The notes under the pieces are model-generated. The model was not told the DNA's origin. It did no database searches and saw nothing but the letters and a program-made list of their open reading frames with translations. Positions 34,997 to 45,043 of a stretch of DNA of 61,399 bases are shown here, piece by piece. Each line of letters opens with the position of its first letter. Position 1 is the first letter of the stretch. Made by a program: the position numbers and the translations under genes. Source of the DNA: an uncultured Alphaproteobacteria bacterium (GTDB taxonomy: Bacteria > Pseudomonadota > Alphaproteobacteria > Methylaequorales > Methylaequoraceae); contig CACAYF010000010.1 of assembly GCA_902536655.1 (NCBI GenBank), positions 1 to 61,399 on the forward strand. Reading direction: 5' to 3'.

Positions 34997-36343
34997 ATGA
35001 CAAGTAAAAGAAAACAATTAGCAAAAACTCCAATTTCTATTTTTTTTTCTGATGATCAGGTTCCCAAAAAATTTAAAGACACAAGTTTTGAAGAATTTCA
35101 TTCTTATTCAGTTTTAAAGACTGAAGAAGCGATATTAATCAATTTGAAAAAAATATCAAATCTTAATACACTTCAAAAAAATCATAGATTATTGTTAGTT
35201 GGGTTGGCGATTAGAAAATCTTTAAAATCTGGAAACTTTTTTATTGAGTATTTTGGTTGTAAGAAAACAGATATAAAAATTTTTTTTATCGGATGGCACC
35301 TAGCTGAATATTCTTTCGATAAATTTAAGTCTAAAAAGAAAACTAAAAAAAATAATGCAAAGATTCATTTTGAATCATCGTCAGAAATCAAATCAATTAG
35401 TGAATCATATTTTTATGTAAGAGATTTAATAAATACACCAGCAAATATATTAGGTCCTAAGGAAATTTATAATTCAGCTAAAAAGTATCTGAAAAAATTT
35501 GATATGGTTAATTTGAAATCGGGAAAGAGTTTAGAAAATAATTTCCCTCTGATTTCGGCCGTTGGTATTGGTGCAAGCGCAAATAGACAACCAATTTTTT
35601 GCGAATTTAAGTCCAAAACAAAATATAAGAAAAAAATTGTTCTTATTGGAAAAGGAGTCTCCTTTGATACGGGTGGTTTAAATATCAAAACAGGGACTGG
35701 TATGTCTTTGATGAAAAAGGATATGGGAGGTGCAGCTAATTGTATTGGTCTTGCAAAGCTGTTCAGTGATGTTGGAATTCAAGTAGATTTACATTTATTG
35801 TTATGTTTAGTTGAAAACTCAATATCAAAAAAATCGATGAGACCGTCAGATATTGTTAAGAGTAGAGAAGGAAGTTTTGTCGAAATTGGTGATACGGATG
35901 CGGAAGGTAGACTAATACTTGCTGATGCCATTACTTATGCATCTGAAAGTAAGCCTGATTTAATAGTTGATATGGCAACATTAACTGGTGCATCAAGAGT
36001 TGCTATGGGAATAGAAGTACCGAGCTTTTTTTGTAATGATGATGATCTAGCTATGAAGTTAATTGATTCATCGAAGAGAACTGGAGATCCTCTTTGGCAA
36101 CTTCCTTTATGGGATAATTATTCTAATCAATTAAATTCTGAACATGCAGATTTTAAGAACATTGGAAATAGTGTGTTTGGAGGGGCTATCACAGCAGCTT
36201 TATTTTTACAAAAATTTGTTAAGAACACTCCTTGGATTCATATTGATCTTATGGCTTGGACAAGAGCCAATAAATATAGTTCATATGAGGGTGGTGAAGC
36301 TATGGGTATAAGAGCACTTTTAGATTTTTTTAAAAGTTTTTAA
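34997..36343 (+). CDS. Leucyl aminopeptidase family (M17) metalloprotease
   Basis: 448 residues. The catalytic C-terminal domain contains GKGVSFDTGGLNIKTG (K219, D224, K231), KKDMGGAANCIG (D242) and DTDAEGRLILADAI (D301, E303, R305). This covers the two-metal ligands and active-site lysine/arginine; the usual N of NTDAEGRL is D here. It cleaves N-terminal residues from peptides in the cytoplasm. It sits tail to tail with the yejABEF peptide importer, sharing the TTAA stop palindrome, and could digest imported peptides. Confidence 0.93.
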   Translation: MTSKRKQLAKTPISIFFSDDQVPKKFKDTSFEEFHSYSVLKTEEAILINLKKISNLNTLQKNHRLLLVGLAIRKSLKSGNFFIEYFGCKKTDIKIFFIGWHLAEYSFDKFKSKKKTKKNNAKIHFESSSEIKSISESYFYVRDLINTPANILGPKEIYNSAKKYLKKFDMVNLKSGKSLENNFPLISAVGIGASANRQPIFCEFKSKTKYKKKIVLIGKGVSFDTGGLNIKTGTGMSLMKKDMGGAANCIGLAKLFSDVGIQVDLHLLLCLVENSISKKSMRPSDIVKSREGSFVEIGDTDAEGRLILADAITYASESKPDLIVDMATLTGASRVAMGIEVPSFFCNDDDLAMKLIDSSKRTGDPLWQLPLWDNYSNQLNSEHADFKNIGNSVFGGAITAALFLQKFVKNTPWIHIDLMAWTRANKYSSYEGGEAMGIRALLDFFKSF

Positions 36344-37920
36344 AAATATGCAGAATTTAGTAGACGCTTAGTATATTGATTTTTAGGTCTAGAAAAAATT
36401 TTCTTTTTCTCTTCAAATTCTACAATATTTCCAGATTTCATTACCATGATTTTATCAGACAATGCTTTAATAATTTTTAAGTCGTGACTAATGAATATGT
36501 AGGTTAGATTTTTCTTTTCCTGAAGATTCAAAAGTAAATCTACAATTTGCGATTGAACAGTCATATCTAGAGCACTGGTAGGTTCGTCAAGAATTATTAA
36601 TTCTGGATTGAGAATAAGAGCCCTTGCAATCGCAATTCTTTGCCTCTGTCCTCCAGAAAACTCATGTGGGTATCTTGAAAGCATTGAATAATCAAGTCCA
36701 ACATCAATAATTATTTGTTTAGTTAAATCTATGATTTCTTTTTTTGATTTTTCTTTATAATGAACTTCCAAACCCTCGCTAATTATATCTTGAATTGTTA
36801 ATCTTGGACTTAAAGACGCGAATGGATCCTGAAAAATTATTTGAATGTTTTTTCGAAAAGGTCTAAATTTTTCTTCATTTAAATCTGAAATATTTTTATT
36901 TTTAAAGAAAACACTTCCTTCTGAAGATACTAGTTTTATTAGAGCTTGTGCAATAGAGCTTTTTCCTGATCCACTTTCACCAACAATTCCTAAAGTTTCT
37001 CCTTTTATGATTTGAAAACTTAAATTTTTCACAGCTTGAAAATAATCATCTTTTTTTTTGAAAAGAAAACTATTTTTATTTTTGTAGAAAACACTGAGAT
37101 TTTTCACAGACAAAATAACTTCACTCTTTTTGTTTTGAAATTTTTTCTCTCTTGGTTTTGAGTTAATAAGTTTTTTTGTATAACTATGATTAGGTTGATT
37201 AAACACTTTGTTAGTGTTGTTCTGTTCAACAATTTCTCCTTGTTTCATAACGCAAACCCTGTCAGAGATGTCTTTAACAATTCCTAAGTCGTGAGTGATT
37301 AGCAAAAGTGACATGTTATATCTCTTTCTTAATTTATCTAATAGATCCAAAATTTGTTTTTGTATCGTAACGTCAAGAGCAGTTGTTGGTTCATCAGCAA
37401 TTAATAAGTCAGGGTTATTAGCTATTGCCATTGCAATCATAACTCTTTGTCTTTGTCCTCCAGACAATTGATGTGGATAATGAGAAAGTCTTTGTTCTGG
37501 CTTTTCAATACCAACTTCTTTTAACAAATTGATGCATTTTGATTTATTCGACTTCTCACTTATTTCAAAACATTCAGTAATTTGCTTTTGAATGTTATGT
37601 AGTGGATTAAGTGATGTCATTGGTTCTTGAAAAATCATAGAAATTTTTTTTCCTCTAATTTTTATAAGTTTAGATTCATCTAATTTAAGCAGATCTTCGT
37701 TTTCATAGATTACATTTCCTGAAATTTTAAGATTTGAATTTGACCTTATTAATCTCATTATGGTTAAAGCTGTAACTGATTTACCAGAACCACTTTCACC
37801 AACAATTGCAAGACACTCTCCCTTTTTAATTTTAAAACTACTTTTTTTAACAGCATTTACAACTTGACTATTGAATTCAAAAGTTAAGTTTAGATTATTT
37901 ACCTCAAGTAAAGATTTCAT
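36340..37920 (-). CDS. yejF: Peptide ABC transporter ATPase YejF (fused double ABC)
   Basis: 526 residues with two full ABC modules in tandem. Module 1 (about 1-260): VGESGSGKSVTAL, LSGGQRQRVMIAMAIA, LLIADEPTTALD. Module 2 (about 270-526): VGESGSGKSSIAQ, FSGGQRQRIAIARALI, LIILDEPTSALD. This is the YejF/DppD-DppF fusion that energises oligopeptide import. It follows yejE with no gap. The set can import diverse peptides and, in enterics, microcin C. Confidence 0.94.
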   Translation of the reverse strand: MKSLLEVNNLNLTFEFNSQVVNAVKKSSFKIKKGECLAIVGESGSGKSVTALTIMRLIRSNSNLKISGNVIYENEDLLKLDESKLIKIRGKKISMIFQEPMTSLNPLHNIQKQITECFEISEKSNKSKCINLLKEVGIEKPEQRLSHYPHQLSGGQRQRVMIAMAIANNPDLLIADEPTTALDVTIQKQILDLLDKLRKRYNMSLLLITHDLGIVKDISDRVCVMKQGEIVEQNNTNKVFNQPNHSYTKKLINSKPREKKFQNKKSEVILSVKNLSVFYKNKNSFLFKKKDDYFQAVKNLSFQIIKGETLGIVGESGSGKSSIAQALIKLVSSEGSVFFKNKNISDLNEEKFRPFRKNIQIIFQDPFASLSPRLTIQDIISEGLEVHYKEKSKKEIIDLTKQIIIDVGLDYSMLSRYPHEFSGGQRQRIAIARALILNPELIILDEPTSALDMTVQSQIVDLLLNLQEKKNLTYIFISHDLKIIKALSDKIMVMKSGNIVEFEEKKKIFSRPKNQYTKRLLNSAYF

Positions 37921-38943
37921 TTAAATTACCTTCCTAGGGTCAAAAGCATCTCTGACAGCTTCCCCAATAAAAACTAGTAAACTTAATTGAAGTGACAGAG
38001 TTATAAATGCAGAAAGACCAAGCCATGGAGCTTGCAAATTAGCTTTTCCTTGAGAAACCATTTCTCCCAATGACGGTGATCCAGGTGGCAAACCAAAACC
38101 CAAGAAATCTAGCGAGGTTAGTGTGGCAATAGAACCTGAAAGAATAAAAGGCATCAAAGTTAGCGTTGCAACCATTGCATTTGGAAGAACATGTTTAAAC
38201 ATAAGCTTCATATTTTTTACGCCTAGTGCTTTTGCTGCTTTGACGTACTCAAAGTTTCTTGCTCTTAAAAATTCTGCTCTAACAACTCCTTCAAGTGACA
38301 TCCAACTAAACAAAAGCATAATAAATAATAGAATCCAGAAACTAGGCTCGATAAAACTTGAAATTATTATGAGCAAATATAAAACTGGTAATCCAGACCA
38401 AATCTCGATAAATCTTTGTCCAAATAAATCAATTCTTCCACCATAAAAACCCTGTACCCCGCCAGCGAGTATTCCAATTATGCTTGACAGGATAGTAAGT
38501 GTCAAACCAAAGAAAACTGAAATTCTAAAACCATAAATGAGTCTTGCTAAAACGTCTCTTCCCTGATCATCAGTTCCAAGTAAATTTTCTAAGGTTGGTG
38601 GAGAGGGTGATGGAACCCTCAAATCATAGTTGATTGTATCGTATGAGTATTCAATGGGAGGCATAATGAAAAATCCTTTTTTATTTATTAAATCTCTTAC
38701 ATATGGATCTTTATAATCAGCCTCTGTTTCAAATTCACCTCCATAAAAGGTTTCAGAAATGTTTTCAAAAACAGGAAAATGAATTTTCTGTTCAAAAAAA
38801 ACGAAGATGGGTTTATCATTTGCAATAAATTCAGCAAAAATAGAGATAAAAAATAATACGCAAAAAATTAAAGTTGAATAATAACCTCTTTTATTACTTC
38901 TAAAGTTTTTGAGTCTTCTTATTGTTAAAGGTGAGAAGGTCAT
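37921..38943 (-). CDS. yejE: Peptide ABC transporter permease YejE
   Basis: 340 residues. A first membrane helix (STLIFCVLFFISIFAEFIAN) leads to a large periplasmic loop that includes PIEYSYDTINYDLRVPSPSP and LLGTDDQGRDVLARLIYGFR, the DppC/OppC signature. The permease core has five more helices with the EAA loop RARNFEYVKAAKALGVKN. It pairs with YejB in the membrane. One base overlaps yejB and the yejF start abuts its stop. Confidence 0.95.
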   Translation of the reverse strand: MTFSPLTIRRLKNFRSNKRGYYSTLIFCVLFFISIFAEFIANDKPIFVFFEQKIHFPVFENISETFYGGEFETEADYKDPYVRDLINKKGFFIMPPIEYSYDTINYDLRVPSPSPPTLENLLGTDDQGRDVLARLIYGFRISVFFGLTLTILSSIIGILAGGVQGFYGGRIDLFGQRFIEIWSGLPVLYLLIIISSFIEPSFWILLFIMLLFSWMSLEGVVRAEFLRARNFEYVKAAKALGVKNMKLMFKHVLPNAMVATLTLMPFILSGSIATLTSLDFLGFGLPPGSPSLGEMVSQGKANLQAPWLGLSAFITLSLQLSLLVFIGEAVRDAFDPRKVI

Positions 38944-40049
38944 TACTCACTTCTCCTTTCGAAGTCAATTCTTGGGTCAATGAGAACATATGTTAAATCG
39001 CTAATTAGTCTCAGAAGTAAACCAATTAAAGTAAAAATATATAAGCTTCCAAATACAACAGGATAATCTCGACCCAATGCAGCTTCAAAACCTAAAAGAC
39101 CCAGTCCATCCAAGGAAAAAATTACTTCGATCAATAAAGACGATGTGAATAAAATATTTATAAAAGCAGCAGGAAACCCAGAAATGACAATTAGCATTGC
39201 ATTTCTAAAAATATGTCCATAAAGAACTTTCTTTTCACCAACACCTTTTGCTCTAGCTGTTAGAACGTACTGCTTGTTGATTTCATCCAAAAAAGAGTTC
39301 TTTGTTAACATTGTAAGACTTGCAAAGCCTCCAATAACCATTGCTAATACAGGAAGTGTAAGGTGCCAGAAATAGTCAACAATTTTTTCAATAACTGAAA
39401 GTTCTTCCCAATTATCTGAGACCAATCCTCTTAATGGAAAAATATCTAAATAACTTCCACCAGCGAAGATTACAATTAGGAAAATGGCAAATAGAAAACC
39501 AGGTATTGCATAACCAATTATAATTAAAGAGGAAGAATAAACATCAAATTTTGAGCCGTCTTTTACGGCTTTCTTGATTCCAAGTGGTATAGAAATCAAA
39601 TATACAAATAAAGTGGTCCACAAGCCTAATGAAATTGAGACTGGCAACTTCTCTAAAATCAACGATATAACAGATTTATCTTTATAAAAACTTTCTCCAA
39701 AATCAAAAACCAAATAATTTTTCAGCATTTCTAAAAATCTTTGAAGAGGTGGCTTGTCAAAGCCGTATTGTTTTTCAAGTTCTTTAATTAAGTCGGGATC
39801 AATTCCTTGTGAACCTCTATATTTATTCTCGGTAGAACTAAAATTGTTTCTTGTTTGACTGCTTGATAATTGTTCACCGCCAGATGAGGTAAATCTCTCT
39901 GTAACTGAAACCTCGGTACCTTTAATTTGGGCAATAGCTTTCTCTACTGGACCACCTGGAGCAGCTTGAATAATAATAAAATTTACTGCTAATATCCCAA
40001 ACAATGTTGGAATAATTAGAAAAAGTCTTTTAATAATATAATTTAACAT
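38943..40049 (-). CDS. yejB: Peptide ABC transporter permease YejB
   Basis: 368 residues. It starts [20 protein letters not shown], the classic DppB/OppB N-terminus, followed by a periplasmic stretch with [10 protein letters not shown] and a conserved [20 protein letters not shown]. The core includes [20 protein letters not shown] and the EAA-type loop [20 protein letters not shown], then five helices. Forms the translocation pore with YejE. One-base overlap with yejA upstream. Confidence 0.95.
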   Translation of the reverse strand: MLNYIIKRLFLIIPTLFGILAVNFIIIQAAPGGPVEKAIAQIKGTEVSVTERFTSSGGEQLSSSQTRNNFSSTENKYRGSQGIDPDLIKELEKQYGFDKPPLQRFLEMLKNYLVFDFGESFYKDKSVISLILEKLPVSISLGLWTTLFVYLISIPLGIKKAVKDGSKFDVYSSSLIIIGYAIPGFLFAIFLIVIFAGGSYLDIFPLRGLVSDNWEELSVIEKIVDYFWHLTLPVLAMVIGGFASLTMLTKNSFLDEINKQYVLTARAKGVGEKKVLYGHIFRNAMLIVISGFPAAFINILFTSSLLIEVIFSLDGLGLLGFEAALGRDYPVVFGSLYIFTLIGLLLRLISDLTYVLIDPRIDFERRSE

Positions 40050-41968
40050 CAGCTAGCTCTTCTTCTGATTCTCCATAAGATGAATAATAAAAAAATAAAA
40101 AGAAAAAAATAAATTAAATTATTCGTGTCTTTATTCTCTTTGTTTCTTGAGAGACTTTTGTTAGGCAAATTTTGAGCTTTTTTAGGATCAAACCACCAGA
40201 AATCAAAACCTAAGTCATATTTTGGAGAAATAGATGGTCTGGATATTTTATTCCAATATGCCACTCTGTAATGACCAATGTGGAATTGGGGAATTAGGTA
40301 GTAATTGAACAATAATATTCTGTCGAGAACCTTGGTATAAGTAACCAACTCTTTCCTCGATTTTGCACTTATCAGTTTATCAATAATTTCATCGAGTACA
40401 GGATTTTTTACTCCCATGTAATTTGGACTCCCTTGTTGGTTAGCTGTAGAAGACCCCCAATAATTTTTTTGTTCGTTTCCTGGAGATATTATAGATCCAT
40501 AATTTACAACGATCATATCATAATCAAAATCTTCGAGTCTTCTTATGTACTGAGAATCGTCTTGAACAGTCCTTATTGAAACCTCAATACCTAATTTTTT
40601 TAAATTTCTTTTCATCGGAAGAACAATTCTTTCAAATAGGGGTGATCTTAAAAGAATTTCAAATTTGAAAATCTCACCAGTTTCTTCCTTAGTAAGTAAA
40701 TCGTCTTTTATAACCCATCCCTCTTGTTTTAATAATCTTCGTGCCATCCTTAAATTGTTTCTCAACCCATTTTCTTCGTCGGTACTGGGCGGCGAAAATA
40801 CAGTAGTAAAAATTTCGTCAGGAATCTTTCCTCTGTAGTTTTCTAGAATAACTAATTCTTCTTTACTAGGTAAACTCTGTGAAGAGAGATCAGAGTTGTC
40901 AAAGAAACTTTTAGTTCTAGTATAGGCATTGTAAAATAAATTTCTATTAGACCACTCGAAGTCAAATGCATAACCAAGGGCTTTTCTAACATTCCTATTT
41001 TGGAATATTGATTTTCGCATGTTGAACGCAAAACCCTGCATACCACTAGGTCTAAAATATTTTATTTCTTCAACTTTGACCCTTCCTTCCTTTACTGCTT
41101 CAAATTTGTAGGCTGTTGCCCAATTTTTTGAAGAATTCTCTTGTTTAAAATCATATGCTCCAGATTTGAACGCTTCTAAAGCCACGGTTTCGTCTCTATA
41201 AAAGTCAGTGTGAATCGTATCGAAATTGAATCGTCCTATGTTAACATTAATATTTTTTCCCCAGTAATTTGGATTCTTTTGCAACGTTAAACTTCTACCA
41301 GGCTTTAGATCTGAGACTAAATATGGGCCACTACCGAGGGGTGGGTTAAGAGTAGTTTTATCAAAATCTTTTCCCTCCCAGTATTTTTTTGAGAAAATTG
41401 GAAGTTGATAACCAATAATTAAAGGTAACTCTGGGTTAGGATCGCCTTTAAAGGAAAATTTTACTTCGTCTTCAGAAACTTTTTCAACCTTATTTACTTG
41501 ACCATAATAAGTCTTATAAATTGGATGACCTTTGGAAATTAGCGTGTTAAATGAAAATATTACATCTTCAGGTTTAATTTTTTCATCATTTGAAAATCTA
41601 GCTATTTTTCTGATTTTAAAAATTATCCAGGATCTGTTATCTGGGATTTTAACACTTTCAGCAATTAGGCCATATTGGCTGAAAGGCTCATCAAATGAAG
41701 ACTTCATAAGTGTTTCAAATAGATACGTTGTTTGCCAAGCTGCAACACCTTTTAATATATATGGGTTCAGGTTGTCAAATGTCCCTATAGAGGCGAGTTT
41801 TATAGTGCCACCTTGAAAGGCATTGTCGCTTGCATAATCAAATTTTTTAAAATCTTTGGGATATTTTAGATCTCCATGCATGGCTATCCCATGTTTATAT
41901 TCTAAACTAAAAGAATGGTTAAAACAAAATGCCAAAATAATAAATAAAAACTTACTAACTTTTCTCAA
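40049..41968 (-). CDS. yejA: Peptide ABC transporter substrate-binding protein YejA with C-terminal membrane anchor
   Basis: 639 residues. Signal peptide ([16 protein letters not shown]), then the family 5 binding protein fold beginning [20 protein letters not shown], with [19 protein letters not shown] and [20 protein letters not shown]. This extended N-terminal style is specific to YejA. Unusually the protein continues past the normal end into a polar linker ([13 protein letters not shown]), a hydrophobic stretch ([15 protein letters not shown], about 618-633) and RIRRRAS. That looks like a membrane anchor with positive residues left in the cytoplasm. First gene of yejABEF. Confidence 0.93.
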   Translation of the reverse strand: MRKVSKFLFIILAFCFNHSFSLEYKHGIAMHGDLKYPKDFKKFDYASDNAFQGGTIKLASIGTFDNLNPYILKGVAAWQTTYLFETLMKSSFDEPFSQYGLIAESVKIPDNRSWIIFKIRKIARFSNDEKIKPEDVIFSFNTLISKGHPIYKTYYGQVNKVEKVSEDEVKFSFKGDPNPELPLIIGYQLPIFSKKYWEGKDFDKTTLNPPLGSGPYLVSDLKPGRSLTLQKNPNYWGKNINVNIGRFNFDTIHTDFYRDETVALEAFKSGAYDFKQENSSKNWATAYKFEAVKEGRVKVEEIKYFRPSGMQGFAFNMRKSIFQNRNVRKALGYAFDFEWSNRNLFYNAYTRTKSFFDNSDLSSQSLPSKEELVILENYRGKIPDEIFTTVFSPPSTDEENGLRNNLRMARRLLKQEGWVIKDDLLTKEETGEIFKFEILLRSPLFERIVLPMKRNLKKLGIEVSIRTVQDDSQYIRRLEDFDYDMIVVNYGSIISPGNEQKNYWGSSTANQQGSPNYMGVKNPVLDEIIDKLISAKSRKELVTYTKVLDRILLFNYYLIPQFHIGHYRVAYWNKISRPSISPKYDLGFDFWWFDPKKAQNLPNKSLSRNKENKDTNNLIYFFLFIFLLFILWRIRRRAS

Positions 41969-41980
41969 GGTTTGCCTTTT

Positions 41981-42760
41981 TTATTGGTTAAGATATTTCA
42001 AAGTTCTTTTATGGTGATTCTTTTCAATTGATGCAATAACTTTTCCATCTGATTCATGATTTAATTCGTCGCCATTCCAGTCAGTAATTATTCCACCATG
42101 TTCATTGATAAGTGCTACCTGTGCTAAAAAATCCCATGGTTTCATTTGAGCTTCGATCACCTGATCAATTTTACCAGATAATAAAAGTCCGTATGAATAA
42201 CAATCGCTCCCGAAAACAGGAAATCCAATTTTACCATAAATGTTTTTGATTCTTTTTTGTTGCTTATCATTAAACATTAAAAGTGAGGTTGATGATACAA
42301 TAAGATTTTCATATTTTTTCTTTTTGCGAAAAGGATCACATTTTTTATTGTTTAGTTTTACACCAATTTTTTTCCCTCCACTCCATCTTTGATCTAAAAT
42401 AGGAATATCTATTACTCCTAAAATCGGAATGTTTTTTTTTAAACATGAAATCAAGGTGCCAAATAGCGGTTTGCCAGCAATAAAATTATGAGTGCCGTCT
42501 AATGGATCAATCACCCAAGTAAAGTCACCTTTTTTGTCATCAAATCCAAACTCTTCTCCTAAAACATTATGTGAAGAGTAGGCTTTATTTAATTTTTCTC
42601 TAAAAACTAATTCAATTTCTTTATCAATATTAGTTACAAAAGATCCGTCCCTTTTTTTTTCAATATCATGCTTCATTAAAAATTTTTTTTTTAAAATTTT
42701 ATTGCTTATATCCGCAAATGAATTTGCAAATCTAGACAAGTCTCTGTTTTCTTTATTCAT
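41981..42760 (-). CDS. hisN: Inositol monophosphatase family, probable histidinol-phosphatase HisN
   Basis: 259 residues with the Mg-dependent phosphatase motifs: GEEFG (metal Glu), WVIDPLDGTHNFIAGKPLFG and MKPWDFLAQVALINEHGG. The variant TH/F-I-x-GKPLFGTLI resembles HisN-type enzymes rather than SuhB. It most likely removes phosphate from histidinol-P. The start ATG overlaps the cytochrome stop by one base (TGATG). Inositol- or sulfite-nucleotide phosphatase cannot be excluded. Confidence 0.85.
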   Translation of the reverse strand: MNKENRDLSRFANSFADISNKILKKKFLMKHDIEKKRDGSFVTNIDKEIELVFREKLNKAYSSHNVLGEEFGFDDKKGDFTWVIDPLDGTHNFIAGKPLFGTLISCLKKNIPILGVIDIPILDQRWSGGKKIGVKLNNKKCDPFRKKKKYENLIVSSTSLLMFNDKQQKRIKNIYGKIGFPVFGSDCYSYGLLLSGKIDQVIEAQMKPWDFLAQVALINEHGGIITDWNGDELNHESDGKVIASIEKNHHKRTLKYLNQ

Positions 42761-43260
42761 CAATTTAAAGATTTTAAATATGAAATTAAGTTTATTCTAT
42801 CCTCTATTTTTTTAATTCCACTGTAGATCATTTTAGTACCCTCAATATATTTTTTTGGATCCTCTAAAAAATAAAAAATTTCTTCAACAGTCCATAACTT
42901 TTTAAAATTAGTTAAAGCCTCTGAATATGAGAAATCAGAAATAATAGCAGCTTTTCTGTCTACAATTCCCCATAGTGGCGGACCAATTTTGATCTTTAAT
43001 TCTTTACTAAAATCATGACAAGCCGAACATTGTCTGGAAATTTTAATGCCTTTTTCAATATTTGCTGTTTGTAATAATAAATCTAAATCAACTTTTTCTT
43101 TTATTTCCTCTGTTTCAATCTCATTTTTTTGTTCTGTGCTTTTAATAATAATGTATCCCTTATCTTTTTGATCTTTTTCCTTAAAAAATATTTCATCAAA
43201 AATTTGAAAAGTTTGAAATAAAATAAATATTGATATTAAAGGCAAAAAATATTTGTTCAT
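42760..43260 (-). CDS. Membrane-anchored cytochrome c (CycM-like)
   Basis: 166 residues. One N-terminal helix (YFLPLISIFILFQTFQIF) anchors it. A linker rich in Glu and Lys precedes a class I cytochrome c domain with heme motif CSACH, the downstream GPPLWGIVDRK and the distal methionine in GTKMIYSGI. It could link the bc1 complex to cytochrome oxidase like CycM of rhizobia. The start at 43260 is the ATG before KYFLPL; a longer frame adds unconserved residues. It is divergent from kdsB across 44 nt, a pairing also seen in rhizobia. Confidence 0.9.
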   Translation of the reverse strand: MNKYFLPLISIFILFQTFQIFDEIFFKEKDQKDKGYIIIKSTEQKNEIETEEIKEKVDLDLLLQTANIEKGIKISRQCSACHDFSKELKIKIGPPLWGIVDRKAAIISDFSYSEALTNFKKLWTVEEIFYFLEDPKKYIEGTKMIYSGIKKIEDRINLISYLKSLN

Positions 43261-43304
43261 TTTTACTATGCAGTTATAAATTATTATATAAATTAACAAA
43301 TATT

Positions 43305-44051
43305 GTGACCATCAAAAATAAAAAAACCTTAAATCCAATTATCATCATCCCAGCAAGAATAGATTCTTCTAGACTAAAAAAAAAGCTATTAAGGAATATT
43401 AGTGGATTACCAATGATTGTTAGAGTAGCACAAAATGCAGAGAATTTTAAAATGGGAAGGGTCATAGTTGGAACTGATAGTCGCGAAATTTACAATGAAT
43501 GTGATAAAAATAATTTAGAAGCAATGATGACTAAATCTTCCCACAAGAGTGGTACTGACAGAGTTTACGAAGTTTACGAAACTCTGAATGAAGATTTTGA
43601 TTTGATTATAAATCTTCAAGGTGATTTACCAATTTTTAAAAAAGACTTATTAGAAAAAACAACTAAGCTTTTTTTAGATGACTCCGTTGACATAGGTTCG
43701 GCAGTTTGCGATTTGGAAGATTCAGAAATCAATGACAACAATGTTGTTAAAGCGAGAGTTGTTCTTGATGACTACGACGAGGGTTTTGCGTTAGATTTTA
43801 TGAGAACAGTAGATTGTACAAAAAATATTTATCATCACATAGGTCTTTATATTTATAAGCCCAATGTTTTAAAAGAGTTTGTATCTCTTTTACAATCTAA
43901 ACGAGAAAAAGAGAGGAATTTAGAGCAAATGCGTGCAATGGATAATAATTACAAAATAAAACTCGTTAAAGTTGAACATAACCCTCCGAGTGTTGACACA
44001 ATAGAAGATTTGAAAAAAATAAGATTGCATTTTAAAAAAAATAATTTTTAA
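43305..44051 (+). CDS. kdsB: 3-deoxy-manno-octulosonate cytidylyltransferase
   Basis: Activates Kdo with CTP for LPS inner core assembly. 248 residues from the GTG at 43305. Motifs: PIIIIPARIDSSRLKKK near the N-terminus, IVGTDSREIYNEC, HKSGTDRVYEVYE, LIINLQGDLP, VVKARVV, and HHIGLYIYKPNVLKEF. The upstream in-frame region to 43230 lies before the conserved start and reads through the intergenic promoter space, so I leave it out. Together with kdsD, this gives the two ends of Kdo supply. Confidence 0.94.
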   Translation: MTIKNKKTLNPIIIIPARIDSSRLKKKLLRNISGLPMIVRVAQNAENFKMGRVIVGTDSREIYNECDKNNLEAMMTKSSHKSGTDRVYEVYETLNEDFDLIINLQGDLPIFKKDLLEKTTKLFLDDSVDIGSAVCDLEDSEINDNNVVKARVVLDDYDEGFALDFMRTVDCTKNIYHHIGLYIYKPNVLKEFVSLLQSKREKERNLEQMRAMDNNYKIKLVKVEHNPPSVDTIEDLKKIRLHFKKNNF

Positions 44052-44063
44052 TCAGCCTTAATC

Positions 44064-44897
44064 ATGAAAAAAAAAATAGTTTCATTTCAGGGCATAGACG
44101 GAGCTTATTCAGATTTAGTTTGTCGAAAATTTTATCAGACTTATAAAACTTTACCATGTGAAACTTTCCAGAAAACTCTAGATGCAGTTTCTAAAGGAGT
44201 TGCGAATCTTGCTTTAATACCAGTTGAAAACAATATTGCAGGAAGAGTAGCTGATATGCATTTGTTGTTAGAGAAAATTGAACTGAAAGTTGTTGCTGAA
44301 CATTATCACAAGGTTGAACATCATCTTATGTCAAAAAAAGATGTTCCATTAAAAAATATTAACAAAGTATATAGTCATACTCATGCTTTATCCCAGTGTA
44401 GAGCTAATATTGAGAAATTGAAACTGGAACCTGTAAATTATATTGATACGGCAGGGGCAGCAAAATTTGTAAGAGATAGTCAGGATTCAGATATTTCTGC
44501 AATTGCATCTATGTTAGCATCTGAGATTTATGAACTTAGAATACTAAAAAAAAATCTGCAGGACAGAAAAGATAACATAACTAGATTCTTAGTTTTTTCA
44601 AAAAGTAGTCCAAAAATTAATATGGATCGAAAGGTTATAACATCTATTGTTTTTAATACAAAAAATATTCCAGCATCTTTATATAAAGCTTTGGGAGGTT
44701 TTGCAGAAAACAACATAAATCTCACAAGATTAGAGAGTTTTTTTGTAAATAAAGATTTCAAACAGTTTTCCTTTATAATTGATGTTGAATCGCATCCTGA
44801 CAACGGAAGCTTTAAGAAAGCATTGAAAGTTCTTAAAAGTTTTTCATCTAAATTTAGAATACTTGGTTTTTATGAAGCCTCAAAATTTAGAAAATAA
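44064..44897 (+). CDS. pheA: Prephenate dehydratase
   Basis: 277 residues: catalytic domain (about 1-180) with ISFQGIDGAYSDLV-like start, ALIPVENNIAGRVADMHLLL, the HHLMSKK and HTHALSQCRANIEKL segments, and the key NITRFLVFS (TRF) motif; then an ACT regulatory domain (about 195-277) with LYKALGGFAENNINLTRLES. It makes phenylpyruvate for phenylalanine and is presumably feedback-inhibited via ACT. No chorismate mutase domain is fused. Twelve nt after kdsB. Confidence 0.95.
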   Translation: MKKKIVSFQGIDGAYSDLVCRKFYQTYKTLPCETFQKTLDAVSKGVANLALIPVENNIAGRVADMHLLLEKIELKVVAEHYHKVEHHLMSKKDVPLKNINKVYSHTHALSQCRANIEKLKLEPVNYIDTAGAAKFVRDSQDSDISAIASMLASEIYELRILKKNLQDRKDNITRFLVFSKSSPKINMDRKVITSIVFNTKNIPASLYKALGGFAENNINLTRLESFFVNKDFKQFSFIIDVESHPDNGSFKKALKVLKSFSSKFRILGFYEASKFRK

Positions 44898-44936
44898 TAT
44901 TATTTAAAAGTAAAAAGTTTAATGATAAGTTTAAAT

Positions 44937-45030
44937 GGGAGTTGAATTTAGGCAATAGGTTCGCCAATCCGGTCAGAACTGAAAAGAAGCAGCCGTAACG
45001 TTTTCTATTGGGTTAAATTTCAGCTCCTTT
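44937..45030 (+). ncRNA. ffs: Signal recognition particle RNA, small bacterial (4.5S) type
   Basis: The conserved core GGTTCGCCAATCCGGTCAG, AAGCAGCC and CGTAACG is present, with the outer stem formed by GGAGTTGAATTTA and TAAATTTCAGCTCC. The apical hairpin is CT-GAAA-AG, a GNRA tetraloop where E. coli has GGAA. A run of seven T (45028-45034) follows the stem, so the RNA probably ends there by intrinsic termination. It lies 10-14 nt before dnaX, as in many alphaproteobacteria. It binds Ffh to target membrane proteins. Confidence 0.95.
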
Positions 45031-45043
45031 TTTTGATTTTTTT

